DNA of 64,000 bases from Suilimivivens sp963650485 (GCA_963650485.1 CAVJLN010000011.1:5699-69698); one strand, 5' to 3'; shown: positions 53,667 to 62,283, counted from the first letter of the stretch. Translations and numbers: made by a program. Notes: generated by a model from the sequence alone, not told the origin.

Positions 53667-54530
53667 ATGAAAAAATCATTACTTGTAACACTCGCACTTT
53701 CTCTTGTACTTGTAGCAGCAGGCTGCTCCAGCACATCAGAGAACACTGCTACAGAAGAAACCGCTACGGAAGCAGCAGAAACCACAGAAGCTGTTGAAGA
53801 AGAAGCTACGGAAGAAGCTGCTGATGAGGCAGAAACCGCTGATGCAGAAGCTGACGCCGAGAATGCATCCACAGTTGCTACAGAAGGCGTTATGAGCTAC
53901 GCTGACTATGTTGCTGCTGATGTAGATACCGAGGTTTGTGTAGAAACCTATGTACAGGCTAAGCAGAGCTGGTGGGAAGACAACGGTGTCGGACAGGCTA
54001 CCTTCTACACCCAGAATCAGGATGGTGCTTTCTTTATCTACAACATGCCTTGTTCCGAAGAGGATTATGAGAAGCTTGTTCCCGGAACCTTAATCAAGGT
54101 TACCGGTTATAAGTCTGAATGGTCCGGCGAAGTAGAAATCGTTGATGCAACCTTTGAAATCGAAGAAGGCGATTCCTTCATCGCAACTGCTAAGGACGTT
54201 ACCGATTTACTTGGCAAGGATGAATTAATTGATTCCCAGAACCAGTTCGTATCCTTCAAGGGTATGACCGTAGAAGCTGCCAACGATGCAGGTGATGCAT
54301 TCCTTTACAAGTGGGATGGTTCCGGTACAGAAGGTGATGACTTATACTTCAATGTATCCCTTGACGGAAACACCTACAGCTTCACTGTTGAATCTTATCT
54401 GTGCGATAAGGACAGCGATGTTTACAAGGCAGTTCAGAACCTCAAGGTTGGCGATGTTGTTGACATGGAAGGCTTCTTATACTGGTATGAAGGTGTGAAC
54501 CCTCACATTACTTCTGTAACGGTTCAGTAA
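53667..54530 (+). CDS. acidic-linker lipoprotein with two beta-barrel-like domains
   Basis: 287 residues. Lipoprotein signal with AAGC (Cys20), then an extremely acidic Glu/Ala/Thr linker to about residue 70, then two similar OB-fold-like halves (VCVETYVQAKQSWW, LIKVTGYKSEWSGEVEIVDA; NQFVSFKGMTVEAAN, VGDVVDMEGFLYWY). The pattern resembles single-strand or ligand-binding OB modules on the cell surface, but ligand is unknown. Codon choice is strongly biased, suggesting high expression. AGGAGG before ATG, two terminators after it, own promoter. Confidence 0.83.
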   Translation: MKKSLLVTLALSLVLVAAGCSSTSENTATEETATEAAETTEAVEEEATEEAADEAETADAEADAENASTVATEGVMSYADYVAADVDTEVCVETYVQAKQSWWEDNGVGQATFYTQNQDGAFFIYNMPCSEEDYEKLVPGTLIKVTGYKSEWSGEVEIVDATFEIEEGDSFIATAKDVTDLLGKDELIDSQNQFVSFKGMTVEAANDAGDAFLYKWDGSGTEGDDLYFNVSLDGNTYSFTVESYLCDKDSDVYKAVQNLKVGDVVDMEGFLYWYEGVNPHITSVTVQ

Positions 54531-54615
54531 GTGCCGGCAGCTCAGGTGTAAATGAATCCGGTAAACTCCAGATCAATCTGATGAATTGAGATTAAAGATC
54601 TGTTCTGAGAGTGCT

Positions 54616-54661
54616 GGACAAAAAACGTAGGCGTAGCGGGCTACGCTGAGGTTTTTTGTCC
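54616..54661 (+). terminator. first hairpin after the acidic lipoprotein gene
   Basis: GGACAAAAAAC (54616-54626) pairs with GTTTTTTGTCC (54651-54661) and an inner GCGTAG/CTACGC stem sits within. The T-run is part of the stem, so it can terminate in both directions. Confidence 0.7.
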
Positions 54662-54726
54662 TGTGCTATCGGGAAAATAGACGTGTGATATGGTGTAGTT
54701 AATTTAAAACCGTTGCACTAGTGTCA

Positions 54727-54762
54727 CCCCTGTACATCAGTTGATGTACAGGGGTATTTTTC
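54727..54762 (+). terminator. second terminator after the acidic lipoprotein gene
   Basis: CCCCTGTACATCA (54727-54739) pairs perfectly with TGATGTACAGGGG (54742-54754) and is followed by TATTTTTC. It separates this gene from the convergent rsmH paralog. Confidence 0.92.
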
Positions 54763-54785
54763 TGTTGTAAAATCATTCGTAACTG

Positions 54786-55961
54786 TTACCGACCTGCACG
54801 GACTGCCCAACGCATCTTGGTAGAGCGGGCACGTCCGTTCTGACGGCACTCCTCTGCAGTGGGACGAATAACATCTGTCGCAATCTCTTCAAAAATTCCT
54901 TCCCGGTAATACTGTTGGAATGCCTTTTTCACCAGACGGTCTTCTCCGGAATGGAACGTAAGAATTGCCACTCTTCCTCCATCGGCTAACGCCTCCGGAA
55001 GCGCATTCAGGAATGCCTCCAGCACTTCAAATTCACTGTTTACATCAATGCGCAATGCCTGAAATACACGTTGACAGGTTTTCTTTAAGATATCCTTTTT
55101 TTCTTTATTTTCAGGAAGAAAATGTAATGCACGCTCAATGACTTCCCGTAATGCCGTTGTAGTTTCGATGCCGCCTCCCTTTTTGAAGGTCTTTCGGATT
55201 TCGGTGGCAATCTGCTCCGCGTAGGGTTCATCGGAATTCTCAACCAACATTCCGATCAGCTCCTCCCGGTCGAGCTCCCGAAGCCGCTGTGAAGCCGGAA
55301 TCCCATGCTGGGGATCCAGTCTCAGGTCAAGCGGCCCATCCACCTTGTAGGAAAACCCTCTTTTCGGATCATCAATCTGCATCGAAGACACGCCAAGATC
55401 AGCAAGCATGAAATCAAACGGACCGTATTCCTTCGCTACCGTTTCCAGATTGGCAAAGTTCTGTTGAAGAATCGTCAGAATTTCTTCTCCATAGCCTGCC
55501 TTTTGAAGCCTTTCTTTTGTTTTTACAATTTCGATCGGATCTACATCTAACGCGTATAGATGTCCTTTCGATGCTTCGTCTAAATTCTCCCTTGAATCAC
55601 CATATGCCTGAGCGGTTCCATTTATACGTTCTTCCTCTGAAACATCCCTTGTCTGAACCACTTCATTCAGACGCTCCTCCCCGGGCTGTCCCGTCAGTTT
55701 CTCCAGCATCTTACGGGTGTGTCCGCCATAACCCAGCGTTGCATCCAGTCCCTTCTGTCCCGGCTGAATCTGTAAGAAATCCAGAATCTCCCTTACCATG
55801 ATGGGAATATGCATGCCTGCCGGAGTACTTCCCTTCTCAATTACCTTTGCTACTGTATCGGCATATTTCTCAGGATCGTGCTCTTTATACTTTTCTTCAA
55901 ATGTTCTGGGATGTGTTCCCTTGTAACGCACGCGGCGCTTATGTATGATTTCTGCTGACAT
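54786..55961 (-). CDS. rsmH: RsmH-like 16S rRNA methyltransferase, long stand-alone paralog
   Basis: 391 residues, against about 310 for RsmH. Motif I (GLDATLGYGGHTRKML), YALDVDP, RGFSYKVDGPLDLRLD and ILTFHSGEDRLVKKAF are those of the N4-methyltransferase for C1402. Two insertions make it longer: an N-terminal basic stretch of about 50 residues and an acidic loop of about 40 after motif I. It is not in a division (dcw) cluster, so it is probably a second copy with a related but perhaps different target. In the RsmH motif HSLEDR the Leu is Gly here. Confidence 0.85.
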   Translation of the reverse strand: MSAEIIHKRRVRYKGTHPRTFEEKYKEHDPEKYADTVAKVIEKGSTPAGMHIPIMVREILDFLQIQPGQKGLDATLGYGGHTRKMLEKLTGQPGEERLNEVVQTRDVSEEERINGTAQAYGDSRENLDEASKGHLYALDVDPIEIVKTKERLQKAGYGEEILTILQQNFANLETVAKEYGPFDFMLADLGVSSMQIDDPKRGFSYKVDGPLDLRLDPQHGIPASQRLRELDREELIGMLVENSDEPYAEQIATEIRKTFKKGGGIETTTALREVIERALHFLPENKEKKDILKKTCQRVFQALRIDVNSEFEVLEAFLNALPEALADGGRVAILTFHSGEDRLVKKAFQQYYREGIFEEIATDVIRPTAEECRQNGRARSTKMRWAVRAGR

Positions 55962-56098
55962 TCTAACCTCTTGATACTGTTATTTCGGATTTTTCGAATC
56001 GTTACCTCTATATGATAACACAAAATGGAAGGGACATGGTGAACTAATTGAAATGATTGCATTCAAGCGGACATACGCCATGATTTATATGGCGAAGT

Positions 56099-56151
56099 AA
56101 CCACATGAGTAAAACTCAAGCTGCATTAGCAGCGGTTTTACTCATGTGGTT
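56099..56151. repeat. 53-base near-perfect hairpin
   Basis: AACCACATGAGTAAAAC (56099-56115) pairs over 17 bases with 56135-56151; within it GCTGC-ATTA-GCAGC forms the tip. No U-run follows on either strand, so it is not a standard terminator. Confidence 0.9.
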
Positions 56152-56171
56152 CTGAATAATTACTTTCTATT

Positions 56172-56260
56172 TTTAATTTTATGCTTAGGTATGTTACAAT
56201 AGAGGCATCCATACGGAGCTCTCTATATTTCAAACCTTGGAAAAGGAGACATAAATAATG
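56172..56260 (+). promoter_or_regulatory. orphan promoter and ribosome site with no full gene behind it
   Basis: Extended -10 TGTTACAAT (56192-56200) with a weak -35 TTTAAT, then AAAAGGAGA (from 56241) and an ATG at 56258. The open frame from this ATG (99 codons) lies antisense to the DUF4340 tail and has a nonsensical composition, so the signals probably belong to a gene whose body was deleted. Confidence 0.4.
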
Positions 56261-56359
56261 ACCTGCTTCTATGTCCTCCTTACCTGCATTCTCTGTTATC
56301 GTACTCTCCTCTTCTACAGCTTCTGTTTCAGAACCTTCTTCCGAGTTATCTTCTGCGCT

Positions 56360-57058
56360 CTACTCGGTGCTCTCCTCGGTATCCTCTTCCTCACTCGTGT
56401 CTTCAAAATAGGAAGAATCCTTGTACAGCAGATAATAGGTACTGCTGTCAATCAGATAAACACTGTCGCCATCATTCACCGTGAGATAATATCCTTCTGC
56501 AAGAGAGTTGTAATCTCCGATTCGGAATACATAGAGGTTATTATCCAGCTGTAGGGTTACGGAGTCTGACTTCTCACTGATCCCATATTCTGACATATCT
56601 GTCACATCCATGATTTCCTGCTTGGCCGTTAGCGCACAGACATTTTCCAAGTAAGTCGATACCGTATCCTGATCCACTTTTCTGGTCGTGTCCGAAGCCT
56701 CCTTGCTGGTTTCTTCTGCTTCAGCTTCACTTGTGTCCTCTGTTCCTTCTCCGACTGTATCTCCGTCTCCATCCTCTGCTGTAATTTTCTCTGTTACGGC
56801 TTCCTCTGTATCCTCCAGATAGCTCCAGGTATCACCATCCTTGTGCAGGGTAAAGGAATCCCCGTCACTGCGGACAACCGCAATATCTGTAATTTCTTCA
56901 GCCTGGATGCTTACTACTGATACACTCTCTTCCTCGGTACTGACTTCCTCCTGCATGAAATCTGCATCCTCATTCTTCTTGAGAAACAGAAAGACCAGGA
57001 GCAATATGACAATAAGTGTCAACAGCACAATTAAATTTCTCTTACTTTTCCTGTTCAT
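56360..57058 (-). CDS. DUF4340 membrane-anchored protein of the GldFG system
   Basis: 232 residues. One N-terminal helix (LIVLLTLIVILLLVFLFL) anchors an external DUF4340-type domain (ITDIAVVRSDGDSFTL, TWSYLEDTE; VSTYLENVCALTAKQEIMD; YGISEKSDSVTLQL) interrupted by an acidic loop. DUF4340 proteins accompany GldG in the ABC systems first seen in gliding bacteria. It is third after GldA and GldFG genes. The C-terminal tail is Glu/Ser/Thr-rich and is cut by an amber TAG (56360-56362), after which the same frame continues acidic for about 30 residues. Confidence 0.82.
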   Translation of the reverse strand: MNRKSKRNLIVLLTLIVILLLVFLFLKKNEDADFMQEEVSTEEESVSVVSIQAEEITDIAVVRSDGDSFTLHKDGDTWSYLEDTEEAVTEKITAEDGDGDTVGEGTEDTSEAEAEETSKEASDTTRKVDQDTVSTYLENVCALTAKQEIMDVTDMSEYGISEKSDSVTLQLDNNLYVFRIGDYNSLAEGYYLTVNDGDSVYLIDSSTYYLLYKDSSYFEDTSEEEDTEESTE

Positions 57059-57228
57059 TTTCGATCACCTGCTTTTCTAATCCTTGCTTCTTCTTTTTTA
57101 TTTCGTAACTGGTCAGAGCCTTTTTTAAGTATCTGCTCAAAGCCATGCAAATTATGTCCCAATAGACGTTGGATATTTTTTTGCCCCCGACATCATTTAC
57201 AATCATATGCAGTAACTATTCAGAACTC

Positions 57229-59439
57229 TTACAGCTTTCTCCTGCGGAACCAGATCACAAATCCGGTGATCAGGAAGCTGAACGGAATCAGGATAACAGT
57301 GATTAATGATAATATGGAAATCCAGCTCTGAGAAACAGTAAGGTATTCAACCTCATAGCTCTTCGCCGGAATCACAACGCTGCTGTCTCCGTCCTCTGTT
57401 TCAAATGCCGAAAGCATTCCCGAGAACAGCTTCTGGTTCGTTCCTGCAACCATCACATCCGCTTCCTGGGTAAACAGGTTTGCGCTGGAGAAAATCACTC
57501 CGGTAGACTCAGAATCTGCCATAACTGTTGTGTCTGTACCCGATGCATCTGACTCTTCTACGTCTGTTGCTGTATCTGTATCCGTTACTTCATCCGTTAC
57601 TTCATCCGAACCACTCACCTGTACGGTGCAGGATAATCCGATATAGAATGGTCCGTCCACATCGCCCTCCTGCTTATCATAACTGGTACTGTTTTCGATA
57701 TCCTCACGGACATAACTCTCCTCTGAGGAAGAAAGAAGCGGTGTCACCTCAACTTCTTCCTTGTCGGTGTAGGTAAGTCCCTGACAGTATGGAGCAAAGA
57801 TATAGGAATTACCAGAATAAATATCGGATGTTATCGTATCATATTCAATCGTAGGAAGCAGATAGAACGGATCCTGATAATACCCGTTTGTGGCAGTTTC
57901 AATAATCAGTCCCTTCGATACCTGTACACCGTAATAGTCAAGAAGCTTATCAAAATTCGGCATATCCTTTCCGGTATAAGTCGTATTGATGTATATGTCT
58001 CCACCGTTATTCAGATAGGTCAGAATTTTCTCTGTATCATCGGAGGAGAAATCCTCGGTCGGTGCATTGACAAATACGGCCGCCGCATCCTCCGGAACGG
58101 CATCATAATCCATCAGATTCATCGTTTCCGTATCAATATTGGCCTTCTGGATCAGGTCTGTAAAGGTAGAATCAAGCTCCACTTCTCCATGTCCGGTCAC
58201 CATATAAATCTTCGGCATATCCTCTGACAAAACATAAGAAATCGCACTGGTAATCTGTCCCTCTGCGTCGTACCCGGTAACATTCTGGGAATACGTGGTA
58301 TAATCAAATTCCGTGACATACAAATCATTGTAATCCACGACGCGGCTGCGCTTTTCCCCTTCCACAATGACACTGTTGGAGCTGACGCTTCCATCTGTGT
58401 ATTTCGTGTAAAACTTCGGATTTACTGCGGGATCCACATAAGTCACTGTAATATGGGAGCTTAATCCTTCATAGCTTTCCAGGGTTTTGGCAAGCGTGCT
58501 GTCTGCCTGATTTTCATTGGAAAGCACATAAATAGCAACATCCTCATCAAGATTGCCCACCAGCTCCTTCGTATCATCCGTAAGGGAATACAGCTTGTTT
58601 TCGGTCAGGTCAAAAACCGTGTAGCGGCTCGGGAGCTCTGCCACAATCAGATTTAAGATGACGGCCACGACAACGCTTCCAACGATAACAGAGGAGCTAT
58701 ACACACCGAGACTGAACGTGTTTTTTGAAACCTGATAGCGGCGTTTCTGGATCGACTGCTCTGTAAAAATCAGGAACAGGAGAATGATACTCAAAAAGTA
58801 AACACAGCTTGTCAGCGAAAGACTGCCATCCATCAGTTCATCAAATCTTCCCGACATATCAAAGGCAGAAAGAAGCTTCGTCAGCCAGTTTCCCGTAGAG
58901 GAAATCATATTGCAGATTGCATTCATCACGTATCCCACAAACAGGAAGCCGAAGGAAACGATCGCGGAAATCATCTGACTCTCTGTAATGGAAGACACGA
59001 ACTCTCCAATTGCAATACAGGCAAGACCATACAGGAAGAATGCTCCGATCGCCAGATAGGTCTGTGCAAATGCGATTTCTCCAAAGGCTCTCATGACCAG
59101 CGGATACACACAAATGATGGCAACCGGAATCAGAAGCAGTGTTGCAAGCGCATAGAACTTACCCAATACAATATCCGACACCTGAATCGGTGCGGTCAGC
59201 AGAAACTGATCGGTCTTCTGTCTGCGTTCCTCTGCCAGAATCCGCATGGATAATACCGGAACACTGAAAAAGAACAGAAAAATTACCGCTGACAATGCAT
59301 ATCCGATATTCGGATAGCCCATAAACAGGTCGTATGCCGCAAAATATATTCCAAATAAAAATAAAGTTACACCAATAAACAGCGGCCCAACAAATGAATG
59401 AAAATAGGATCTTAATTCCTTTTTATAAATCGCCAGCAT
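57229..59439 (-). CDS. GldF-GldG fusion: ABC-2 permease joined to extracellular GldG domain
   Basis: About 737 residues. An ABC-2-type permease of six helices fills the first ~240 residues (AIYKKELRSYFHSF, LAEERRQKTDQFLLTAP), then a linking helix and a large external GldG domain (DLTENKLYSLTDDT, YMVTGHGEVELD, NNGGDIYINTTY) ending in a last helix near the C-terminus. In gliding bacteria GldF and GldG are separate; fused forms occur widely in Firmicutes. AAGGAGG gives the ATG at 59439, while a GTG at 59448 is in frame. It overlaps the ATPase gene. A Asp/Thr-rich loop at about 625-655 is low complexity. Confidence 0.85.
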   Translation of the reverse strand: MLAIYKKELRSYFHSFVGPLFIGVTLFLFGIYFAAYDLFMGYPNIGYALSAVIFLFFFSVPVLSMRILAEERRQKTDQFLLTAPIQVSDIVLGKFYALATLLLIPVAIICVYPLVMRAFGEIAFAQTYLAIGAFFLYGLACIAIGEFVSSITESQMISAIVSFGFLFVGYVMNAICNMISSTGNWLTKLLSAFDMSGRFDELMDGSLSLTSCVYFLSIILLFLIFTEQSIQKRRYQVSKNTFSLGVYSSSVIVGSVVVAVILNLIVAELPSRYTVFDLTENKLYSLTDDTKELVGNLDEDVAIYVLSNENQADSTLAKTLESYEGLSSHITVTYVDPAVNPKFYTKYTDGSVSSNSVIVEGEKRSRVVDYNDLYVTEFDYTTYSQNVTGYDAEGQITSAISYVLSEDMPKIYMVTGHGEVELDSTFTDLIQKANIDTETMNLMDYDAVPEDAAAVFVNAPTEDFSSDDTEKILTYLNNGGDIYINTTYTGKDMPNFDKLLDYYGVQVSKGLIIETATNGYYQDPFYLLPTIEYDTITSDIYSGNSYIFAPYCQGLTYTDKEEVEVTPLLSSSEESYVREDIENSTSYDKQEGDVDGPFYIGLSCTVQVSGSDEVTDEVTDTDTATDVEESDASGTDTTVMADSESTGVIFSSANLFTQEADVMVAGTNQKLFSGMLSAFETEDGDSSVVIPAKSYEVEYLTVSQSWISILSLITVILIPFSFLITGFVIWFRRRKL

Positions 59440-60478
59440 CTTCTGCACCTCCTTGCTCTTCTTCCGTTTTCTTTAAACGTTTTCGAAGCAGACTAAGCTT
59501 ATCCTTCTGCTTTCTTTCAATCTCTGCGGTGGTCTCCGCCATCGCCTTTTCTCCGGTCAGCTCAAGGAAAGCCTCTTCCAGAGAGTTCTCCTTACGGCTG
59601 AGCGACATGATCGGCATATGCGCATCGGCAAATGCAAAGAATAATTCCCGGCGGATATCCTCATTGGCTGCAGCATGAATCACAGCCTTCGTAAGCTCCG
59701 GATGCTCACCTTCCTCCAGCTCGAAGGATTCTACCTTGTCAAAATTCTTAAGCAGCTCTGTAATCTCCTGCGGTGTGCCCTCCAGCTCCAGCTCCAGCAG
59801 AACATCCTTTTCCATCTGACGGATCAGCTCCTCCGAGGTACCTCTGGCTGTCATTCTTCCCTTAGAAATAATCATGATTTCATCACAGACTGCCTGCACC
59901 TCAGACAAAATATGGGAGCTCAAAATCACGGTATGCTTCTCTCCCAGCTTCTGGATCAGCTCACGGATTTCAATAATCTGCTTCGGATCCAGTCCGACCG
60001 TAGGCTCATCCAGAATAATAATATCCGGGTATCCCAGAATGGCCTGGGCAAAGCCGACTCTCTGACGGTAGCCCTTTGACAGATTACGGATTAACCGATG
60101 CCCCATATCATCAATTCCGGTCATCTGCATAACCTCTTCCATCTGCGTCTTCCGATCCTGCTTCGGGATCTTCTTAATTTCTGCTGCAAAGGTCAGAAAC
60201 TCCTCCACCGTCATATCCGGATAAACCGGTGGAAGCTCCGGCAGGTAACCAATGCACTGCTTGGCCTCCTGTGCGTCCTTCATGATATCAAACCCATTGA
60301 TCCTCACCGTCCCCTCCGATGGTGCAATATAGCCGGTCATAATATTCATGGTCGTACTTTTTCCTGCACCGTTAGGACCTAAAAATCCATATATTTTCCC
60401 CTCATCCAATTGAAAGGTCACATGATCAAGTGCCATATGCTTTCCATATACTTTTGTCAAATTTTCTACTTCAATCAA
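59423..60478 (-). CDS. ABC transporter ATPase (GldA-like)
   Basis: 351 residues: Walker A GPNGAGKST, signature NLSKGYRQR, Walker B IIILDEPTVGLD, switch His SSHILSEV, and an extra ~110-residue C-terminal domain ending in a Lys/Glu-rich tail. It drives the GldFG permease. The start is TTG at 60478, 8 bases after AAAGGAGG. The cargo of this system is unknown; polysaccharide or surface-lipid handling is suspected in related bacteria. Confidence 0.92.
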   Translation of the reverse strand: MIEVENLTKVYGKHMALDHVTFQLDEGKIYGFLGPNGAGKSTTMNIMTGYIAPSEGTVRINGFDIMKDAQEAKQCIGYLPELPPVYPDMTVEEFLTFAAEIKKIPKQDRKTQMEEVMQMTGIDDMGHRLIRNLSKGYRQRVGFAQAILGYPDIIILDEPTVGLDPKQIIEIRELIQKLGEKHTVILSSHILSEVQAVCDEIMIISKGRMTARGTSEELIRQMEKDVLLELELEGTPQEITELLKNFDKVESFELEEGEHPELTKAVIHAAANEDIRRELFFAFADAHMPIMSLSRKENSLEEAFLELTGEKAMAETTAEIERKQKDKLSLLRKRLKKTEEEQGGAEDAGDL

Positions 60479-60558
60479 TCGAAAAGCCTCCTTTACAAGT
60501 TTGATCTGTTAATACTGTATTGGAAAAATGTGATAAAAGAACAAAAATTTTGTGAAAA

Positions 60559-60667
60559 AAGTGTGTCTTACCGGAGCTACACTCCGGTTCTGACAGATAC
60601 CGAAACCATGTACGGCTTCTATGGAGCTGCATCCAAGCTGGGATTAACGGTTACGGAACGGCAATAA
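60559..60667 (+). pseudogene. 3' remnant of a plus-strand gene
   Basis: The last ~34 codons before the TAA at 60665-60667 (RSYTPVLTDTETMYGFYGAASKLG is typical) have coding composition, whereas the frame upstream is AT-rich noncoding DNA with no ribosome site. A terminator (60691-60722) follows. It looks like the end of a protein gene whose front was deleted; I cannot name the family. Confidence 0.4.
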
Positions 60668-60690
60668 TTTAAGATATTGGAATACAGGAT

Positions 60691-60722
60691 AAGGCACACA
60701 GGAATTCACCTGTGTGCCTTTT
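60691..60722 (+). terminator. terminator between the gene remnant and the ATPase gene
   Basis: AAGGCACACAGG (60691-60702) pairs perfectly with CCTGTGTGCCTT (60709-60720), loop AATTCA, followed by TTTTG on the plus strand. It may also stop the minus-strand ATPase transcript, though without a U-run there. Confidence 0.8.
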
Positions 60723-60761
60723 GTTGCTGCCAATCCTTCCCTTCCTATTATGACCGGCTCT

Positions 60762-62069
60762 CTAATCCCGCAGACAGCCTATGGGAACTATTTTCACCCC
60801 CTGATCGGTTGTATAAGCCATTGGTGCATTTGCACAAATTACGATCAGCTCAGAAGGTTCTCTATATACTGCCCGGGGATGAGCCGGGTCTTTCAGCGCC
60901 TGTTGATTATACCTCCGGATCACTTCTCTGAATTTTAAAAGTGATTTTTCAGCCTCCGGTATTCTGTTTGCTCCTGTTTTTATTTCTATTAACGCATACC
61001 GGCCATCTTCCATCTGATATACGACATCAGCCTCAAGTCCTATGTCATCCGTATAATGCAGGATTCTCGCATTGTGATTTTCTGCATAGACCAACAGATC
61101 TCTTATTACCATATTTTCAAACACATGACCAAACAAATCTAAATCATTATTAAAATATTGCGGATTAATCCCCAGTGCTGCAAGTCCGATGGAGGGATCA
61201 ATAAAAATATGCTTTTTAGCTGATCTGATTGCCGTTTTTGACCGAATCTGAGGAGTCCATGCATCAATATCTTTTATAACAAACAGTGCTTCCAAAGCAT
61301 CAACATATGACGCAAGTGTTACATCTGTAACATTCTGGGTTGCCCTGACATCTGCATAAATACTTGCTCTTTTTGCCGTAGTTGCCATATTCCTTGCATA
61401 TGACCATAATAGTGCCCTTGTCCATTCGGGATTTCTCTTTACTCCGTCAATAGCAGTAATGTCTTTTTGGAATATTTGCCGGTAATAGTCTTTTGAAATT
61501 TCCAGTTTAGCACTATCCCCGGACAGAGCCAGACAACGCGGCCATCCTCCCCTGCATGCCGCAAAGAATAATTGTTCCAGACAAACATCCGATGTCACCC
61601 CATCAATATCATAGTCAGCATCTTCTATCAGCTTTGACAAAGAAATTCTGCCATTGGATTCACCGGTTTCCCACAAGGTCATGGGATACATAATAATTTC
61701 TGTTATTCTTCCGGTTCCAGTATGTGGTGTATCGATTTTCTTGCTCGCAGATCCGGTCAGAAAATATTGTCCGACACTTTCCGGATTATCATCGCAGTCC
61801 TTTCGAATAGTTCCCCATATCTTTACAGCGTCCTGCCATTCATCAAACAAAATGGGCTTGGGATTTTTGAGAAAAAGCTTAGGGGAAGTCTCCGCCACAG
61901 CAATGTAACCATCTCGCTTATCCTCATCCTGAAATTCAATGATTGTTTTACAACGTTCTTTCGCAGTTCTCGTTTTGCCACAGCCTTTTGGTCCAATGAT
62001 ACTGACTGCATTAAAGGCTTCTGTCCTTCTGTCAATTTCGTCATCAATCACTCTTCGAATATATTCCAT
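60762..62069 (-). CDS. AAA ATPase with C-terminal DUF4143 nuclease-like domain
   Basis: 435 residues. N-terminal ATPase: Walker A GPKGCGKTR at about residue 26, Walker B FDEWQDAV with the Asp-Glu pair, and FLTGSASKK as sensor. The C-terminal DUF4143 domain shows YTDDIGLEADVVYQMEDGRYALIEIKTG, split into its D...E-x-K nuclease-like signature. Many such proteins exist, with roles in mobile DNA or defence guessed but not shown. It is a single-gene unit with iteron repeats covering its promoter. Confidence 0.85.
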   Translation of the reverse strand: MEYIRRVIDDEIDRRTEAFNAVSIIGPKGCGKTRTAKERCKTIIEFQDEDKRDGYIAVAETSPKLFLKNPKPILFDEWQDAVKIWGTIRKDCDDNPESVGQYFLTGSASKKIDTPHTGTGRITEIIMYPMTLWETGESNGRISLSKLIEDADYDIDGVTSDVCLEQLFFAACRGGWPRCLALSGDSAKLEISKDYYRQIFQKDITAIDGVKRNPEWTRALLWSYARNMATTAKRASIYADVRATQNVTDVTLASYVDALEALFVIKDIDAWTPQIRSKTAIRSAKKHIFIDPSIGLAALGINPQYFNNDLDLFGHVFENMVIRDLLVYAENHNARILHYTDDIGLEADVVYQMEDGRYALIEIKTGANRIPEAEKSLLKFREVIRRYNQQALKDPAHPRAVYREPSELIVICANAPMAYTTDQGVKIVPIGCLRD

Positions 62070-62126
62070 ATCTTCACTCTCTATACTTTCTTATCTTATT
62101 TTATTTGCACAAATAATTTTTTATGG

Positions 62127-62140
62127 TAACGGAATCGTTA
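62127..62140. promoter_or_regulatory. TAACG-N4-CGTTA palindrome in the ATPase leader
   Basis: A 14-base dyad about 60 bases upstream of the ATPase ATG, downstream of its predicted -10; may be an operator. Confidence 0.35.
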
Positions 62141-62172
62141 TCTTTTATGTTAGTATCGCATTCATATGATAT

Positions 62173-62201
62173 ATTATACAATGTAATTTTATATTTTTCG
62201 A
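62173..62201 (-). promoter_or_regulatory. promoter of the AAA/DUF4143 gene
   Basis: Minus strand: perfect -10 TATAAT (62173-62178), 17-base spacer, -35 TCGAAA (62196-62201, four of six matches). The -35 lies inside the first 23-bp iteron. Confidence 0.55.
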
Positions 62202-62270
62202 GTGTTTTGTTTTGTGTTTTTCGAGTGTTTTGTTTTATATTTTTCGAGTGTTTTGTTTTGTGTTTTTTGA
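62193..62270. repeat. 23-bp iterons, three copies plus a partial fourth
   Basis: Units start at 62193, 62216 and 62239; each reads TTTTTCGAGTGTTTTG followed by TTTT and a variable R-T pair. A truncated fourth ends in TTTTTTGA. They lie between the ATPase promoter and the end of azlD. Confidence 0.93.
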
Positions 62271-62283
62271 ATCAAAACACATA

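Larger units (their letters stand above)
55962..56359. other. intergenic region with large hairpin and orphan plus-strand start signals
   Basis: Contains the 53-base hairpin (56099-56151), a small CGCCAT/ATGGCG hairpin at about 56076-56093, a plus-strand extended -10 promoter with ribosome site (56172-56260), and on the minus strand an acidic reading frame continuing from the DUF4340 gene past its amber stop. Confidence 0.6.

Noticed and set aside
56258..56554. 99-residue plus-strand ORF as a gene despite a good ribosome site
   Set aside because: It is antisense to the DUF4340 coding region and its composition reflects the complementary acidic codons; kept only as orphan start signals.
62193..62270. 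CRISPR or terminator
   Set aside because: Units are contiguous with no spacers; no stable stem with U-run in the direction of azlD.
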